Source: an uncultured Verrucomicrobia subdivision 3 bacterium
GTDB lineage: Bacteria > Verrucomicrobiota > Verrucomicrobiia > Limisphaerales > UBA11358
Length of the DNA: 60,083 nucleotides
Reading direction: 5' to 3'
NCBI GenBank assembly: GCA_903875465.1
Contig: CAIQWB010000067.1
Coordinates: forward strand, 1 to 60,083
A program made the translations under genes and the position numbers. Position 1 is the stretch's first letter, and the number at the start of each line of letters is the position of its first letter. Below, piece after piece: positions 29,601 through 37,973 of this stretch. The notes under the pieces were generated by a model that had not been told where the DNA came from, made no database searches, and saw nothing but the letters and a program-made list of their open reading frames with translations.

Positions 29601-31642
29601 CCCCCGCCGTCCTCAGCCTCGCCGCCAGTGTGGTGACCAACGGTAATCTTATCAGCTATGTGCAGTTCTACGACAATGGCAGCACTCTGCTCGGTCGCGC
29701 CAGCAGTCCGCCGTACAGTTATTATTGGAGCAACCCGGCCAACGGCTATCACACGGTGTTTGCCCGTGTCACCTACAACGGTGGCAGCGTGATGGACTCC
29801 GCCGCCACCAGCCTGACGGTCGTGAGCGGCAATGTGAATTTCAGTTTTGAACTGCCTGCGCTTGGGGGCGGCAATTTCCAATACAACCCCGCCGGCGGTT
29901 CCTGGATCTTTGGCGGCGCTTCGGGCAACGGCTCCGGCATCGTGGCCAATGGCAGCGCCTTTGGCAATCCCGCCGCCCCGCTGGGCACCCAGGCCGGCTT
30001 CCTCCAGGGTTATGGCACCATCGCCCAGACCCTCACCGGTTTTATCCCTGGCGTTACGTATACGGTCACCTTTTCCGCCGCCCAGCGCAGTTCGGTTGCC
30101 ACTGGCGGCGAGTCGTGGAATGTTCAGGTCGACAACACGGTCATCACCAATTTCAACCCCGGGGGAGCAAGTTATGTGCCTTATGCCGCCACCTTCAGCG
30201 CCTCCGCCGCCGTGCACACCCTCTCGTTCGTCGGCACCGATCTGGCTGGGGGTGACAACACGGTCTTCCTCGACAACATCCGGATTGTCCCGCCCATTCC
30301 GCCCATCGCCCCGCTCATCACCCTCACCGGCCCGCTCAACAACGCCAATCTGCCGGCCCCAGCCACGGTCCTGTTGGCCGCCACCGTCACGGCCAACAGC
30401 AACCAAATGAACAGTGTCGCCTTTTATTATAACACCACCAATCTCATCGCCCAGGTCACCAATGCACCTTATACCGCCGCCTGGACCAATGTGGCGGCCG
30501 GCAGTTACAGTCTGCTGGCCCGGGTGAATTACAACAACGTCAGCTCCGTAAGCTCCGCCGCCGTGCTCCTCGTGGTTACTAATCTTCCGCCGCCGCTCCC
30601 TCCGGCGAATCTGGCCATCACCACCCTCTCCAACCAGGTAATCCTTGCCTGGTCCGCCAGTGCGGGCGCCACCAGCTACAATTTAAAATCTTCCCTGACC
30701 AATGGCGGAACTTATACCCTCGTCACCAATCTCTCCGGCACCAGTTACACGAACTCCGGATTGATCCCCGGCCTGACATATTACTATATCGTATCCGCCC
30801 TGAACCCTGGTGGTGAGAGCGCCAATTCCTTGCCCGTCAGCGCCACGCCCGAAGCCCTGCCGCCGCCATGGCTGGCGTTGGACGTCGGCAACGTGGGGCT
30901 CCCGGGTCTGGCGAGTTATCTAAATGGCGGCTTCACGGTGGCTGGTTCTGGCTCGGATATTGGCGGCACCGCCGATGCCTTTGCCTATGTCTATGAGCCT
31001 GTCAGCGGCAACTGTGATTTGCGCGCCCGCGTCACTGGCGTGTCGTCCATCTCCCCCGGTGCCAGGGTCGGCGTCATGCTACGGGACACCCTGACTACGG
31101 ATTCCGCCAGCGCCCTTCTGGACGTCACCTCCGGCAACCGCTTGGAATTCAGCTGGCGTGCGAGTGCCGGTGCCGTGACCGTGAATACCAACTTCCCCGG
31201 TTTCAGCGCGCCCGCTTGGGTGCGGCTCGTGCGCAACCTGAATACCTTCACCGCTTATGCCAGCCCCGATGGCACCAACTGGCTCAAGCTTGGCACCTCG
31301 CCCACCATTTTCATGGCCACTAATATTACCGCTGGCCTGATCGTCAATGCCCACAATAACGCCGCCCTTGCCACCAGCCTGTTTGACAATGTCACCTTGC
31401 CCGCGCCGCCCGGCAACTTTTACCGCCCCGCGCAACTTACCGCCAGCTGGTCACCCAATGGCACGTTCACGCTGCAATTTCCCGGACTGAATGATTTGAA
31501 TTACGTCGTCGAAACCTCGATCAATCTGACCGATTGGACCGGTATCTTCACGAATGCCCTGACTGATGCCGATGCGGGTATTTTCACCTATACCAATGCC
31601 GCTGCCTCAGACCCCGTGCGCTTCTATCGGGTGAGCCAGTAA
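26624..31642 (+). CDS. exported galactose-oxidase-like propeller with Fn3, Ig and DUF642-like repeats
   Basis: 1672 residues from the ATG at 26624 (an upstream TTG at 26603 is less likely). A signal peptide (MRPLRRQLLSLTRAGWAILP...AVA) precedes a Kelch-type propeller of about 360 residues with repeats such as GTVFVAGGEYGSGGSSAEIYDP. A DUF1929-like Ig domain typical of galactose oxidase C-termini follows (LTGTGLNGISEGAAYGDD ... LPPGTYSLVVT). Then come two Fn3 domains (WNPVAGASAYNLKR, YYYVISAVGPGGESANS), three DUF642-like carbohydrate-binding-type repeats, two Ig-like domains with the VQFYDNGSTLLG motif, another Fn3, a DUF1349/LamG-like domain (VYEPVSGNCDLRARVTG) and the C-terminal module ending FYRVSQ. 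I cannot confirm the copper-radical Cys/Tyr ligands of true galactose oxidases, so enzymatic activity is uncertain; a binding or adhesive role is equally possible. Confidence 0.85.
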   Translation: MRPLRRQLLSLTRAGWAILPLFLWALLCPGRAVAGGTWTPLASGPPVGVNNAMLLSDGTVLGMNGAGQCVKLTPDSHGSYVNGAWTSLPTMINSRLFFASELLTNGTVFVAGGEYGSGGSSAEIYDPVNNVWTAIPCGLGLGDAISKLLPNGNPLVGPANNGGDCFIYNVVSNSWSASGYALGGQDEAEWVKLPNDNILTIDIGTQNSEHYLPSLNQWVQDGGVPVPLYGYGAELGAGFLLPNGKVFYLGATTNTAIYTPGANVSSPGSWVAGPGMPNNLGAVDAPAAMLVNGKVLCDLGPVTGFNGPCSFYEYDYVANTFTLVNAPGNGSSYNSVPYANSMLDLPDGTVLFIGGQNSGALYVYTPDGAPLAAGVPVINSLMPNLNGSYHLTGTGLNGISEGAAYGDDEQMNGNYPLVRLTNNATGNVYYARTYGWNSTSVMTGSRVMTTEFALPPNLPPGTYSLVVTAVGNPSAPRTFVYAPPSAPNGLAGTAGNATATLSWNPVAGASAYNLKRLTTTTPPYYATVATGTGTSATNSGLANGMSYFYAVSAVSSGGESTNSAPVILTPAGPPPVPVNVSAMPDTFARIDLAWTPSFAATSYNLKRSIVHNGSYTKVATSVNTFFTDSGLVSGTPYYYVISAVGPGGESANSVEVSATAVPLANGGFESPAIGGNYQYVPTNAFWTFSGTNGNGSGIVGNGSGFSNPNSPEGTQAAFVQSNGLVSQAISGFVPGTTYYIIYSAAQRSGSSQNGGESWNVLLDNFVIQSNAPGSTSYTDYTAPFVATASTHTLAFVGTDLAGGDNTVFLDNVRVSLTPPGIANYSFEVPNIGGGAYQYNPAGASWTFTGASPNGSGLVANGSGFSNPTVPLGAQAAFVQEHGTVYQIISGFKPGTNYVLNYSAAQRPGNSQSWNVLIDGTVIQSNSPGPASFTNYTATFKATSTSHKLTFTGTDLAGGDNTVFIDNITLTAPPQPVAPVVTLTAPANSAVVTAPAVLSLAASVVTNGNLISYVQFYDNGSTLLGRASSPPYSYYWSNPANGYHTVFARVTYNGGSVMDSAATSLTVVSGNVNFSFELPALGGGNFQYNPAGGSWIFGGASGNGSGIVANGSAFGNPAAPLGTQAGFLQGYGTIAQTLTGFIPGVTYTVTFSAAQRSSVATGGESWNVQVDNTVITNFNPGGASYVPYAATFSASAAVHTLSFVGTDLAGGDNTVFLDNIRIVPPIPPIAPLITLTGPLNNANLPAPATVLLAATVTANSNQMNSVAFYYNTTNLIAQVTNAPYTAAWTNVAAGSYSLLARVNYNNVSSVSSAAVLLVVTNLPPPLPPANLAITTLSNQVILAWSASAGATSYNLKSSLTNGGTYTLVTNLSGTSYTNSGLIPGLTYYYIVSALNPGGESANSLPVSATPEALPPPWLALDVGNVGLPGLASYLNGGFTVAGSGSDIGGTADAFAYVYEPVSGNCDLRARVTGVSSISPGARVGVMLRDTLTTDSASALLDVTSGNRLEFSWRASAGAVTVNTNFPGFSAPAWVRLVRNLNTFTAYASPDGTNWLKLGTSPTIFMATNITAGLIVNAHNNAALATSLFDNVTLPAPPGNFYRPAQLTASWSPNGTFTLQFPGLNDLNYVVETSINLTDWTGIFTNALTDADAGIFTYTNAAASDPVRFYRVSQ
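28611..30295 (+). repeat. three DUF642-like repeats inside the propeller protein
   Basis: Three homologous units start with NGGFESPAIGGNYQY (about 28614), NYSFEVPNIGGGAYQY (about 29091) and NFSFELPALGGGNFQY (about 29838). Each continues with GSGIV/LVGNGSGF, GTQAAFVQ, W.V..D and GTDLAGGDNTVFLDN. Copies 2 and 3 are separated by one Ig-like domain. This is repeat expansion within a binding protein. Confidence 0.85.
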
Positions 31643-31662
31643 CCTGATATAGTGTGGCTGGC

Positions 31663-34600
31663 TTACTTTGTTCCCGGCAATACCACCGTCACCCGGCTCA
31701 CTCGCCGGGTCAGGCCGATTTCCTTGCCTGCTTTCTTTTTCTTCTCGTCGGCCTCGTCCCCGGTTTCGCCCGTTTTCGCGGCCTGGATGCTGCTGTCCTC
31801 CGTGGTGGTGGCCACTTCCTTCGCCGCACTCGTGGTTTCCGGCGCACTCGCCGCCACCGTAACCCCATTGATGCCCACCGGATTTTCCGAAATAACCTGG
31901 ATCGTTGGGCCGCTCCCGCTGTCGCCGGAACCGCCATCGGTGAGACTAACGGTCTGCCCAAACGCCACGCCCGGACCAATCAGATTCGCGTCCAGCGTCA
32001 CGGAATGAAAGCCCACGAAAAATCCCTTCACTTCCCCGGTGGCCTTCGCCAGCACGTTTTGCGCGACAATCCCCGAACCGCTCGCATCCACATCCCGCCC
32101 GGGACTGATGAAGGTGGTAAAATTAAAGGGATCAAAACTGCTGCCCCCCGTATTCAAGGCCGTTAAGAATCCCGCCTGGTTGCCGGAAACCTCCAGGTTC
32201 AGCACCTGGCCCGCCGTTGGGGCCACGCCTAATAAGGTGAGCAGCTCCGCCCACACCGGCGCCGCCACCGCCTGCCGCTGGTTGCCAATCACCACCGTCT
32301 GCGCCGCATCCGTCGGCAGGCCATTCACCACCGTGCCTTGCACCCGTGGGTTCCCCAGGGCCGCCGCCGTAATTGCATTTCCCTGCGCATCCCGCAATTC
32401 ATATCCGCTGAACAGCCCTGCGATGGCCCCCGAGGCATCCGTGCCATTTAATTCGATTTGCAGAATGCCGCCCTGGCTGGCCAGCGTCGTCCCCCGGGGA
32501 GATTCCACCAGGATGTTGCCCAACCGCGCCTTGGAACCGGGAATCGTGTATGCCACAATCCCGCTCCCGGCAATGCCAATGGGGGCGATGGATACCAACT
32601 GGCCGGACACCGGGTCGACTTGCACCGCATCCACATTCACGTAGCCACTGCCACCATTGCCCGCATTCACGCCGCCCGTCAAGGATTCCACTGTCACATT
32701 CCCGCCGTTGTAAGCGGCGATGCGCGAGTTGTTGAGATTAATATTGCTCTGCGCCACCACCGTCACATTGCCGCTGCTTTCCGTGAAAATGCCTTTGGGC
32801 GCGTATTGGTCGCCAATGTTGATCGCGGAATTCGCTCCCCCCACATTCAGGACCCCGCCCACGTTGAGCAAAACCCCCGCCTGCCAGCCCGCGTTCGCAA
32901 TCTGTGAGGAGGTCATGTCCAAATCTCCCGTGGTCCGCACCGTCAGGTCCGCACCGGGTTGCGTGGTGCTCGCCAGGCCGTCGGTGGGCGTCGGGGCCGT
33001 GTTCGCATAAATGCCACCCGAGGTTGCCAGATCAATAGTGTTGGCCGTGACCAGGAAATGCCCGGGACCGTATAGACCCAGGCCCTGGTCATTAATGGTG
33101 GCATCCCCACTGTTTGCGTAAAGTTGTTGAATGGCGCTGATCTGGCCCGCACTCAGGGTGACGGGTGTGGTGGTCGGATTATTGTTGGCGTCCAGTACTG
33201 GCTGGCCGTACTGGTCCAGGACTTTGAGGGACGGACTCAGCAACCAGGACGCTTCCGTGGCCGACATCACGCCCACGAAAGTAAGTTTGCCCGTGGTGGG
33301 ATCGTAAAATAACCTGCTGAGCAACGTCCCCGGCAGTCCGCTCAAGGTCGGGTCCAGCAGTCCCGCGGGGCGTGCCTCCGGCAGCGTCTGGCTCGTCAGG
33401 TCGCCCCGGTAACTGATCTTCCCTGCCACCTGGATAAACGTGGTTTGATTCGCGGAGGAGTTCTGGCCCACAAATCCAAAATTCTTCGCGTCGCCGCCCA
33501 CGGTGATATTTGCAAAGGTCGGCACCGTCAACCCGAAGGAATTGATGCTCCCGGCGATGTTCAAGACCACCGGGCTTGTGTCACTGCTGGGCGAGGTATT
33601 CGCCGGGCCGTTGAGAAAGGTGGTGGCATCCAGCGGGTTGCCATCGGACATCACGATCCCCGTGAGCGGGCCCGCTTGTGTGGTCCCGATCAGGTCGCCA
33701 TTGCCGTCGGCCGTCCCGCGATTGCGGGTGGTGGAAATTTGCAAATTCCCCGCTGCGGAGGGAAACATCACCAGCGAATTATTCACGGTCACGCCGCCCG
33801 CCCCCGCGCTCAGCGTCACCACCGGGGGATACACCGGCTCCTGGTAAGTGTTATGAGTCACCGGGTCCACAATGGCATTGCGTCCCTGTCCCAGGTTCGA
33901 ACCATCCAGGGTGATGGTGTCTCCCGCCCACACGTGCAGGGCGGCCGTGAAACCATAGGCATACACTCCACTGGGATCGAACGTGCCGCTGAGGTTGCGT
34001 ACCTCTTCGATATAAGCCTGCGAGGCGGACCAGATATTCCACGAGCCGGTGTCCAGGCTCAGCGTTAGCGGCGTGACGGCATCACCCGCCGTCGCACCGG
34101 CTTGCAGAATTTGGGGTGTGCCTCCCGGCAGGGAAACCCCCGCCAGGATGGTGCCCTTGCCGGAACTCACTTGGAAATATCCTTTCACCTCATTGCCTGC
34201 CACCAGCGACACATCCCCGCTGCCGTAGGCCCCGGAGGAACCCGCCACATTCTGGCCATAATTCGGCACGCTGCTGATATTATGCCCCGCCGTGAGTGCC
34301 ACATTCCCGCCCGCATAGGTGTTGATGCCGCTGTGATATACTGCTCCGTAACCGGCGGGATACGCATTTAATGTCCCGGCATCAATATCTCCCTTGAGGG
34401 CCGTCATGGTGATACTGCCCCCGGCGCTGGTGTTCACATAGCCCGCCCCAAGCAAAATGCTTTGCCCCGCCGTCAGATTAATCGCCCCCTGGCCCGTCAA
34501 AATGGCCGTGTTGTTATTCTTCAGCGTGATGCTGCCCACTCCCGCATCCACCACGTGGGTTTGCGGATTGTAGCCGGCCAGCAGGCTGATGGACCACGCG

Positions 34601-35982
34601 TGGGTGTCCAGCAGGCTGCTGTTCAGGTTGATGTTGTTGCCGGCTTCCAGTGTGAGGTTTCCCGTGGCCTTGTTCCCGGTGCTGGTATACAAATTCCACG
34701 CGGAATTCAGCGTGATATCGCCCGAAGCTTGCAGCAAGATGCTGCCCGAAGTCACATTCTTAAAGGCCGTGCTCACATTCACATTCAATGTGCCGGAGCT
34801 CGCCGTCCCAATAATCGCCCCGCTGGAGCCGGCCCCGGTTGAGCCGCTGGAGCCGATGACGATGTTTTGCGGATCCAGGCTGAAAAGCCCGCCCGTCCAG
34901 TCGCTTTGGGCACCGGCATCAATCCCCGAGTTCAGCGAGACTACGTTTGGTGCGCTGATTTCCACCGCGCCGCCATTACCCCCGTGCGCCCCGCCCGCCG
35001 TTGCAATTTGACTCCCCGTGCTGTCGCTGAAGGCATGGCCGGATTTGAGCGTTACTGTGCCGCCGGCACTCCCGGGGCTGGTGTCATCGCCCCGCGCATT
35101 GATCGTGGAGTTGGCCCCGAGATTCAGGGAGTCAGCCGCGATCAGTTCAATGACCCCGTTTTGCTCCTGCACCGAGTTCGCCTGCACCAAACCGTTTTGA
35201 TTCACCACCTGCGCCTGCATCGCAATCGTGCCGGCATCCGCCGTCACCCGGCCCAAATTATCCACCGCGCCGCGGGGAACTTTTACTGTGGCACTCAAAC
35301 CCCGGCCATCCGGACTGTCACTCACCAGCACGCTTTCCCCGCCGTACAGGCCAATATCCCCGCCCGGGGCACTCAGCGTTCCATGGTTCTCAATGTTTTC
35401 CGCAATTAGATACAGGGACCGGCCATTCCCCGCCTGAATCTCCCCGTAATTGACTATTTTCGCCAGCGGCGGCAATCCCGTGAACGTCCATGCCGTGCCC
35501 GCGCCAAAATCCGGCGTAAGGGGTGCCGTCGTGGCTATAAAATTGCCGCCCACTTTCACCATCGAATTGGGGCCGAAGAAAAAGCCGTTCGCATTGGCTA
35601 GAATGACCGTGCCATTGGCATTCAAATTCCCAAAAATCTGCGAGGGGTTCTGGTCGCCAATTGCGTTGAAGACCACGGAATTGGCCGAGGGCTGGTGAAA
35701 CGTCGTCGTCTCCCCCGCGGCAATGTTGAAGGTGCTCCAATTAAGAAACACCGCCGGGCCCACCGTCACATTGAGTTGCGCGCCGCTGGTCACCGCCGTG
35801 GCCGTGCCCGCGCCCACGCTCAGCCCCGCTGGATTCGCCAGCAGCCGCGACTGCCGCTGGGAAATAATCAGTGCCACCACCACCGCCAGCCATTGCTGCG
35901 CGGCCAGCCGGCGCCGGCGGGTGCGCCGGCTGATCCTTCGCTCTTTCCGGAAATCGGCTTTGCTTGGCTTTAAAAGATTCAT
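31663..35982 (-). CDS. two-partner secretion exoprotein (TpsA, filamentous haemagglutinin type)
   Basis: About 1439 residues. ATG at 35982 lies 5 bases after the TpsB stop (a TTG at 35991 would overlap it). It has a long Arg/Lys-rich N-terminus (RKERRISRRTRRRRLAAQQ) before a signal hydrophobic core (WLAVVVALIIS), as in TpsA proteins with extended signal peptides. The TPS domain follows: VTSGAQLNVTVGPAVFLNWS, FNIAAGETTTF, GQLNANGTVILANANGFFFG-like strands, with NANGF at the place of the usual NPNGI. The rest is a beta-helix rich in Gly, Ala, Ser and Asn (INARGDDTSPGSAGGTVTLKSG and similar). The C-terminus turns into a charged tail (EADEKKKKAGKEIGL). The product is presumably exported through the TpsB pore encoded immediately upstream and may act as an adhesin or matrix component. 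Its end lies 20 bp from the end of the convergent propeller gene. Confidence 0.9.
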   Translation of the reverse strand: MNLLKPSKADFRKERRISRRTRRRRLAAQQWLAVVVALIISQRQSRLLANPAGLSVGAGTATAVTSGAQLNVTVGPAVFLNWSTFNIAAGETTTFHQPSANSVVFNAIGDQNPSQIFGNLNANGTVILANANGFFFGPNSMVKVGGNFIATTAPLTPDFGAGTAWTFTGLPPLAKIVNYGEIQAGNGRSLYLIAENIENHGTLSAPGGDIGLYGGESVLVSDSPDGRGLSATVKVPRGAVDNLGRVTADAGTIAMQAQVVNQNGLVQANSVQEQNGVIELIAADSLNLGANSTINARGDDTSPGSAGGTVTLKSGHAFSDSTGSQIATAGGAHGGNGGAVEISAPNVVSLNSGIDAGAQSDWTGGLFSLDPQNIVIGSSGSTGAGSSGAIIGTASSGTLNVNVSTAFKNVTSGSILLQASGDITLNSAWNLYTSTGNKATGNLTLEAGNNINLNSSLLDTHAWSISLLAGYNPQTHVVDAGVGSITLKNNNTAILTGQGAINLTAGQSILLGAGYVNTSAGGSITMTALKGDIDAGTLNAYPAGYGAVYHSGINTYAGGNVALTAGHNISSVPNYGQNVAGSSGAYGSGDVSLVAGNEVKGYFQVSSGKGTILAGVSLPGGTPQILQAGATAGDAVTPLTLSLDTGSWNIWSASQAYIEEVRNLSGTFDPSGVYAYGFTAALHVWAGDTITLDGSNLGQGRNAIVDPVTHNTYQEPVYPPVVTLSAGAGGVTVNNSLVMFPSAAGNLQISTTRNRGTADGNGDLIGTTQAGPLTGIVMSDGNPLDATTFLNGPANTSPSSDTSPVVLNIAGSINSFGLTVPTFANITVGGDAKNFGFVGQNSSANQTTFIQVAGKISYRGDLTSQTLPEARPAGLLDPTLSGLPGTLLSRLFYDPTTGKLTFVGVMSATEASWLLSPSLKVLDQYGQPVLDANNNPTTTPVTLSAGQISAIQQLYANSGDATINDQGLGLYGPGHFLVTANTIDLATSGGIYANTAPTPTDGLASTTQPGADLTVRTTGDLDMTSSQIANAGWQAGVLLNVGGVLNVGGANSAINIGDQYAPKGIFTESSGNVTVVAQSNINLNNSRIAAYNGGNVTVESLTGGVNAGNGGSGYVNVDAVQVDPVSGQLVSIAPIGIAGSGIVAYTIPGSKARLGNILVESPRGTTLASQGGILQIELNGTDASGAIAGLFSGYELRDAQGNAITAAALGNPRVQGTVVNGLPTDAAQTVVIGNQRQAVAAPVWAELLTLLGVAPTAGQVLNLEVSGNQAGFLTALNTGGSSFDPFNFTTFISPGRDVDASGSGIVAQNVLAKATGEVKGFFVGFHSVTLDANLIGPGVAFGQTVSLTDGGSGDSGSGPTIQVISENPVGINGVTVAASAPETTSAAKEVATTTEDSSIQAAKTGETGDEADEKKKKAGKEIGLTRRVSRVTVVLPGTK

Positions 35983-35987
35983 GCGCC

Positions 35988-37871
35988 TCAAAATTGCCAG
36001 CCCACACTAAAATAGGCTTGTGCACTGCCCGCCCGGGTGATCAAGGTATCCTCCAAGGCCCACGCCAGCGTTAACCGCGCGCTAAAATGCTCCCCGGCCG
36101 TCACGAAAAAGCCCAAGCCCGTGCCCCACTGGCTGTAATCCAGCCCGCCGGAGGCCGGCCGGTCAATCAACCACGTGTTGCCGTAATCTGTGAACACCGA
36201 GCACCGCAACCGTGCCGGCACTTTGCCTTCCGGATCCTCCACCGGAAATTCCCCAATCTCGATCGTCGGCGCGTTCAGGTCCAGCATCACCCGCCACCCA
36301 TTGTCCCCATACGTTTCGCCTTCCTGATAGCCCCGCACCCCGCTGGTGCCGCCCAGGGCCAGCTGTTCATTCGCAATCAGCGGTGCCGTCGTCCACTGCC
36401 CATTGGCCCGCGCCAGCAACGACCATTCCCCGGGCAGTTTTTGATAACGGCTCAGCCCCGCCGTGAAATCTGTGTAATTGCCCCCGGCCCCTGCCGCCCC
36501 CGCCACCGTCTGAAAATTGGTCCGCGCGGACCCCAGGGCCGAGAGGTATATGTTTTCATTGAAATTAAGCGCCGTCGATCCCCCGGCGTCCGGGCGCGCG
36601 GCTGACCAGCCCCACGACAGGGGAATGTAATGGAGGCTGGCACTGTGATTGGCCGGCAGCCGGATCGTGGAGTTCGTCACCAAATAGGAGTTGCCGTATG
36701 TATCCTGCGCATACAGGGAAAATTCCGTCAGGTTCGTGCTGAAACTCGGCGCTTCATACGATTTATAATCCACCCCCAGCAGCAGCGAGGACTGTACACC
36801 CGCCACTTCGGGCAGGGGCAGGGTGAGTTTGGTTCCCAGATTGTTATTATAGGTCAGGTCACGCTCCTGGGACTGCGAATTGAGCGTTGCATCCGTGTTG
36901 GTGAAAATCACCGAAAGCGGACCATATCGCACCGGCGTGTCCGATACCGAGCGCGACGCGTAAACAATGAGTTCCGGCTGCCCCGTCTTGGGCAGCGGCC
37001 GGAAAGTGTGTGTAATTTCGTCGTAGCCAAAATCGACGGGCTGATGCTCGTAGGTTTCCCTCAAACCCTGGCCAAACCCCAGTGGCAATCGGTAATATCC
37101 ACTGTAACTCGCCACCAGCGGCTGGTCGTAAAATTGCGGCAGGTATGACTGGTTCTTCATCTCCTGCGGCGAAAAATTGTAATCAAAACCTACTTGGTGG
37201 TCCCGCTGCCACAGGTTGTCATATTGCACCGCAGCGTCGGTGCGCAGCAGCGGCGTGCCCGGCGCGGACCGGTCATTCAGTTCCAGGTGCCCATGTAACG
37301 GCAGCTGGTCTTTAACCTTCAGGGTTAGTTCACTTGTCCCCGGATCAGGGCCCGGCCCGATCACCGGATAAATCTGCCGGTTCTGGTTCGCGTTCGCCCG
37401 GCTCAGTTCCGGTTGGAACCACTGGCTGTTCAGAAAAATATTAGTGGTCAGGCTGGGCAGCGCGCGCCGGATGTTGGCCTCACTGTAATGATGGTTGCCC
37501 TTGATGGTGATCGCCGCCAGCCGGCCCTCGACCACTTTCACCTTTACGATTCCGTTCGTCAGCTTTTGCTGCGGCAAGGTGATGCTCACCGTCGCAAAAC
37601 CCAGGTGCCGGTACAGTAACTGCAATTCCCCCAGTCCCTGGCTCAGCCGGGGCAGATCCATGGTCGGACTCACATAATTCGTCAGTACCGCCGCAATTTT
37701 TTTTGGCGGCAGCAGGGTGTTGCCCTCCACCTCAAAGCCCCGCACCACAAAAATCCGGCGTCCCGGTGCATTGGTGCCCGGGGCCGCTCCCGTCGCTGCC
37801 GGGCCTGCCGGTTCGCCCGGGCAAACGTCCGCCAGCAGCAGGCCCGCTATAAGGATGATCCAATATTTCAT
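35988..37871 (-). CDS. two-partner secretion outer-membrane transporter (TpsB, ShlB/FhaC type)
   Basis: 627 residues. A signal peptide (MKYWIILIAGLLLADVCPG) is followed by a linker and two POTRA-type domains (about 38-190: IFVVRGFEVEGNTLLPPKKI, VKVKVVEGRLAAITIKGNHHY). The C-terminal 430 residues form a 16-strand-type barrel with alternating aromatic strands. The diagnostic SGVRGYQEGETYGDNG motif near residue 508 belongs to the conserved L6 loop of the Omp85/TpsB family. The chain ends SAQAYFSVGWQF with a terminal Phe, as expected for BAM-assembled outer-membrane proteins. It is the transporter for the TpsA encoded directly downstream. This pair is direct evidence for a Gram-negative outer membrane. 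Confidence 0.93.
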   Translation of the reverse strand: MKYWIILIAGLLLADVCPGEPAGPAATGAAPGTNAPGRRIFVVRGFEVEGNTLLPPKKIAAVLTNYVSPTMDLPRLSQGLGELQLLYRHLGFATVSITLPQQKLTNGIVKVKVVEGRLAAITIKGNHHYSEANIRRALPSLTTNIFLNSQWFQPELSRANANQNRQIYPVIGPGPDPGTSELTLKVKDQLPLHGHLELNDRSAPGTPLLRTDAAVQYDNLWQRDHQVGFDYNFSPQEMKNQSYLPQFYDQPLVASYSGYYRLPLGFGQGLRETYEHQPVDFGYDEITHTFRPLPKTGQPELIVYASRSVSDTPVRYGPLSVIFTNTDATLNSQSQERDLTYNNNLGTKLTLPLPEVAGVQSSLLLGVDYKSYEAPSFSTNLTEFSLYAQDTYGNSYLVTNSTIRLPANHSASLHYIPLSWGWSAARPDAGGSTALNFNENIYLSALGSARTNFQTVAGAAGAGGNYTDFTAGLSRYQKLPGEWSLLARANGQWTTAPLIANEQLALGGTSGVRGYQEGETYGDNGWRVMLDLNAPTIEIGEFPVEDPEGKVPARLRCSVFTDYGNTWLIDRPASGGLDYSQWGTGLGFFVTAGEHFSARLTLAWALEDTLITRAGSAQAYFSVGWQF

Positions 37872-37914
37872 TCGCTGTGGTGGTCCTCTCGACGAACTAC
37901 ATTTTTTCAGATGC

Positions 37915-37950
37915 CATCCGGCCGGAGGGCGTTCCCCCCCCGGCCGGATG
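37915..37950. terminator. hairpin between the small exported gene and tpsB
   Basis: CATCCGGCCGG (37915-37925) and CCGGCCGGATG (37940-37950) are a perfect 11-bp inverted repeat with a C-rich loop. It lies just after the end of the exported protein gene at 37974 and before the tpsB start at 37871, so it probably separates two transcription units. A T tract is absent on the minus strand. Confidence 0.55.
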
Positions 37951-37973
37951 TTGATGTTTAAATTTACCGGTTT

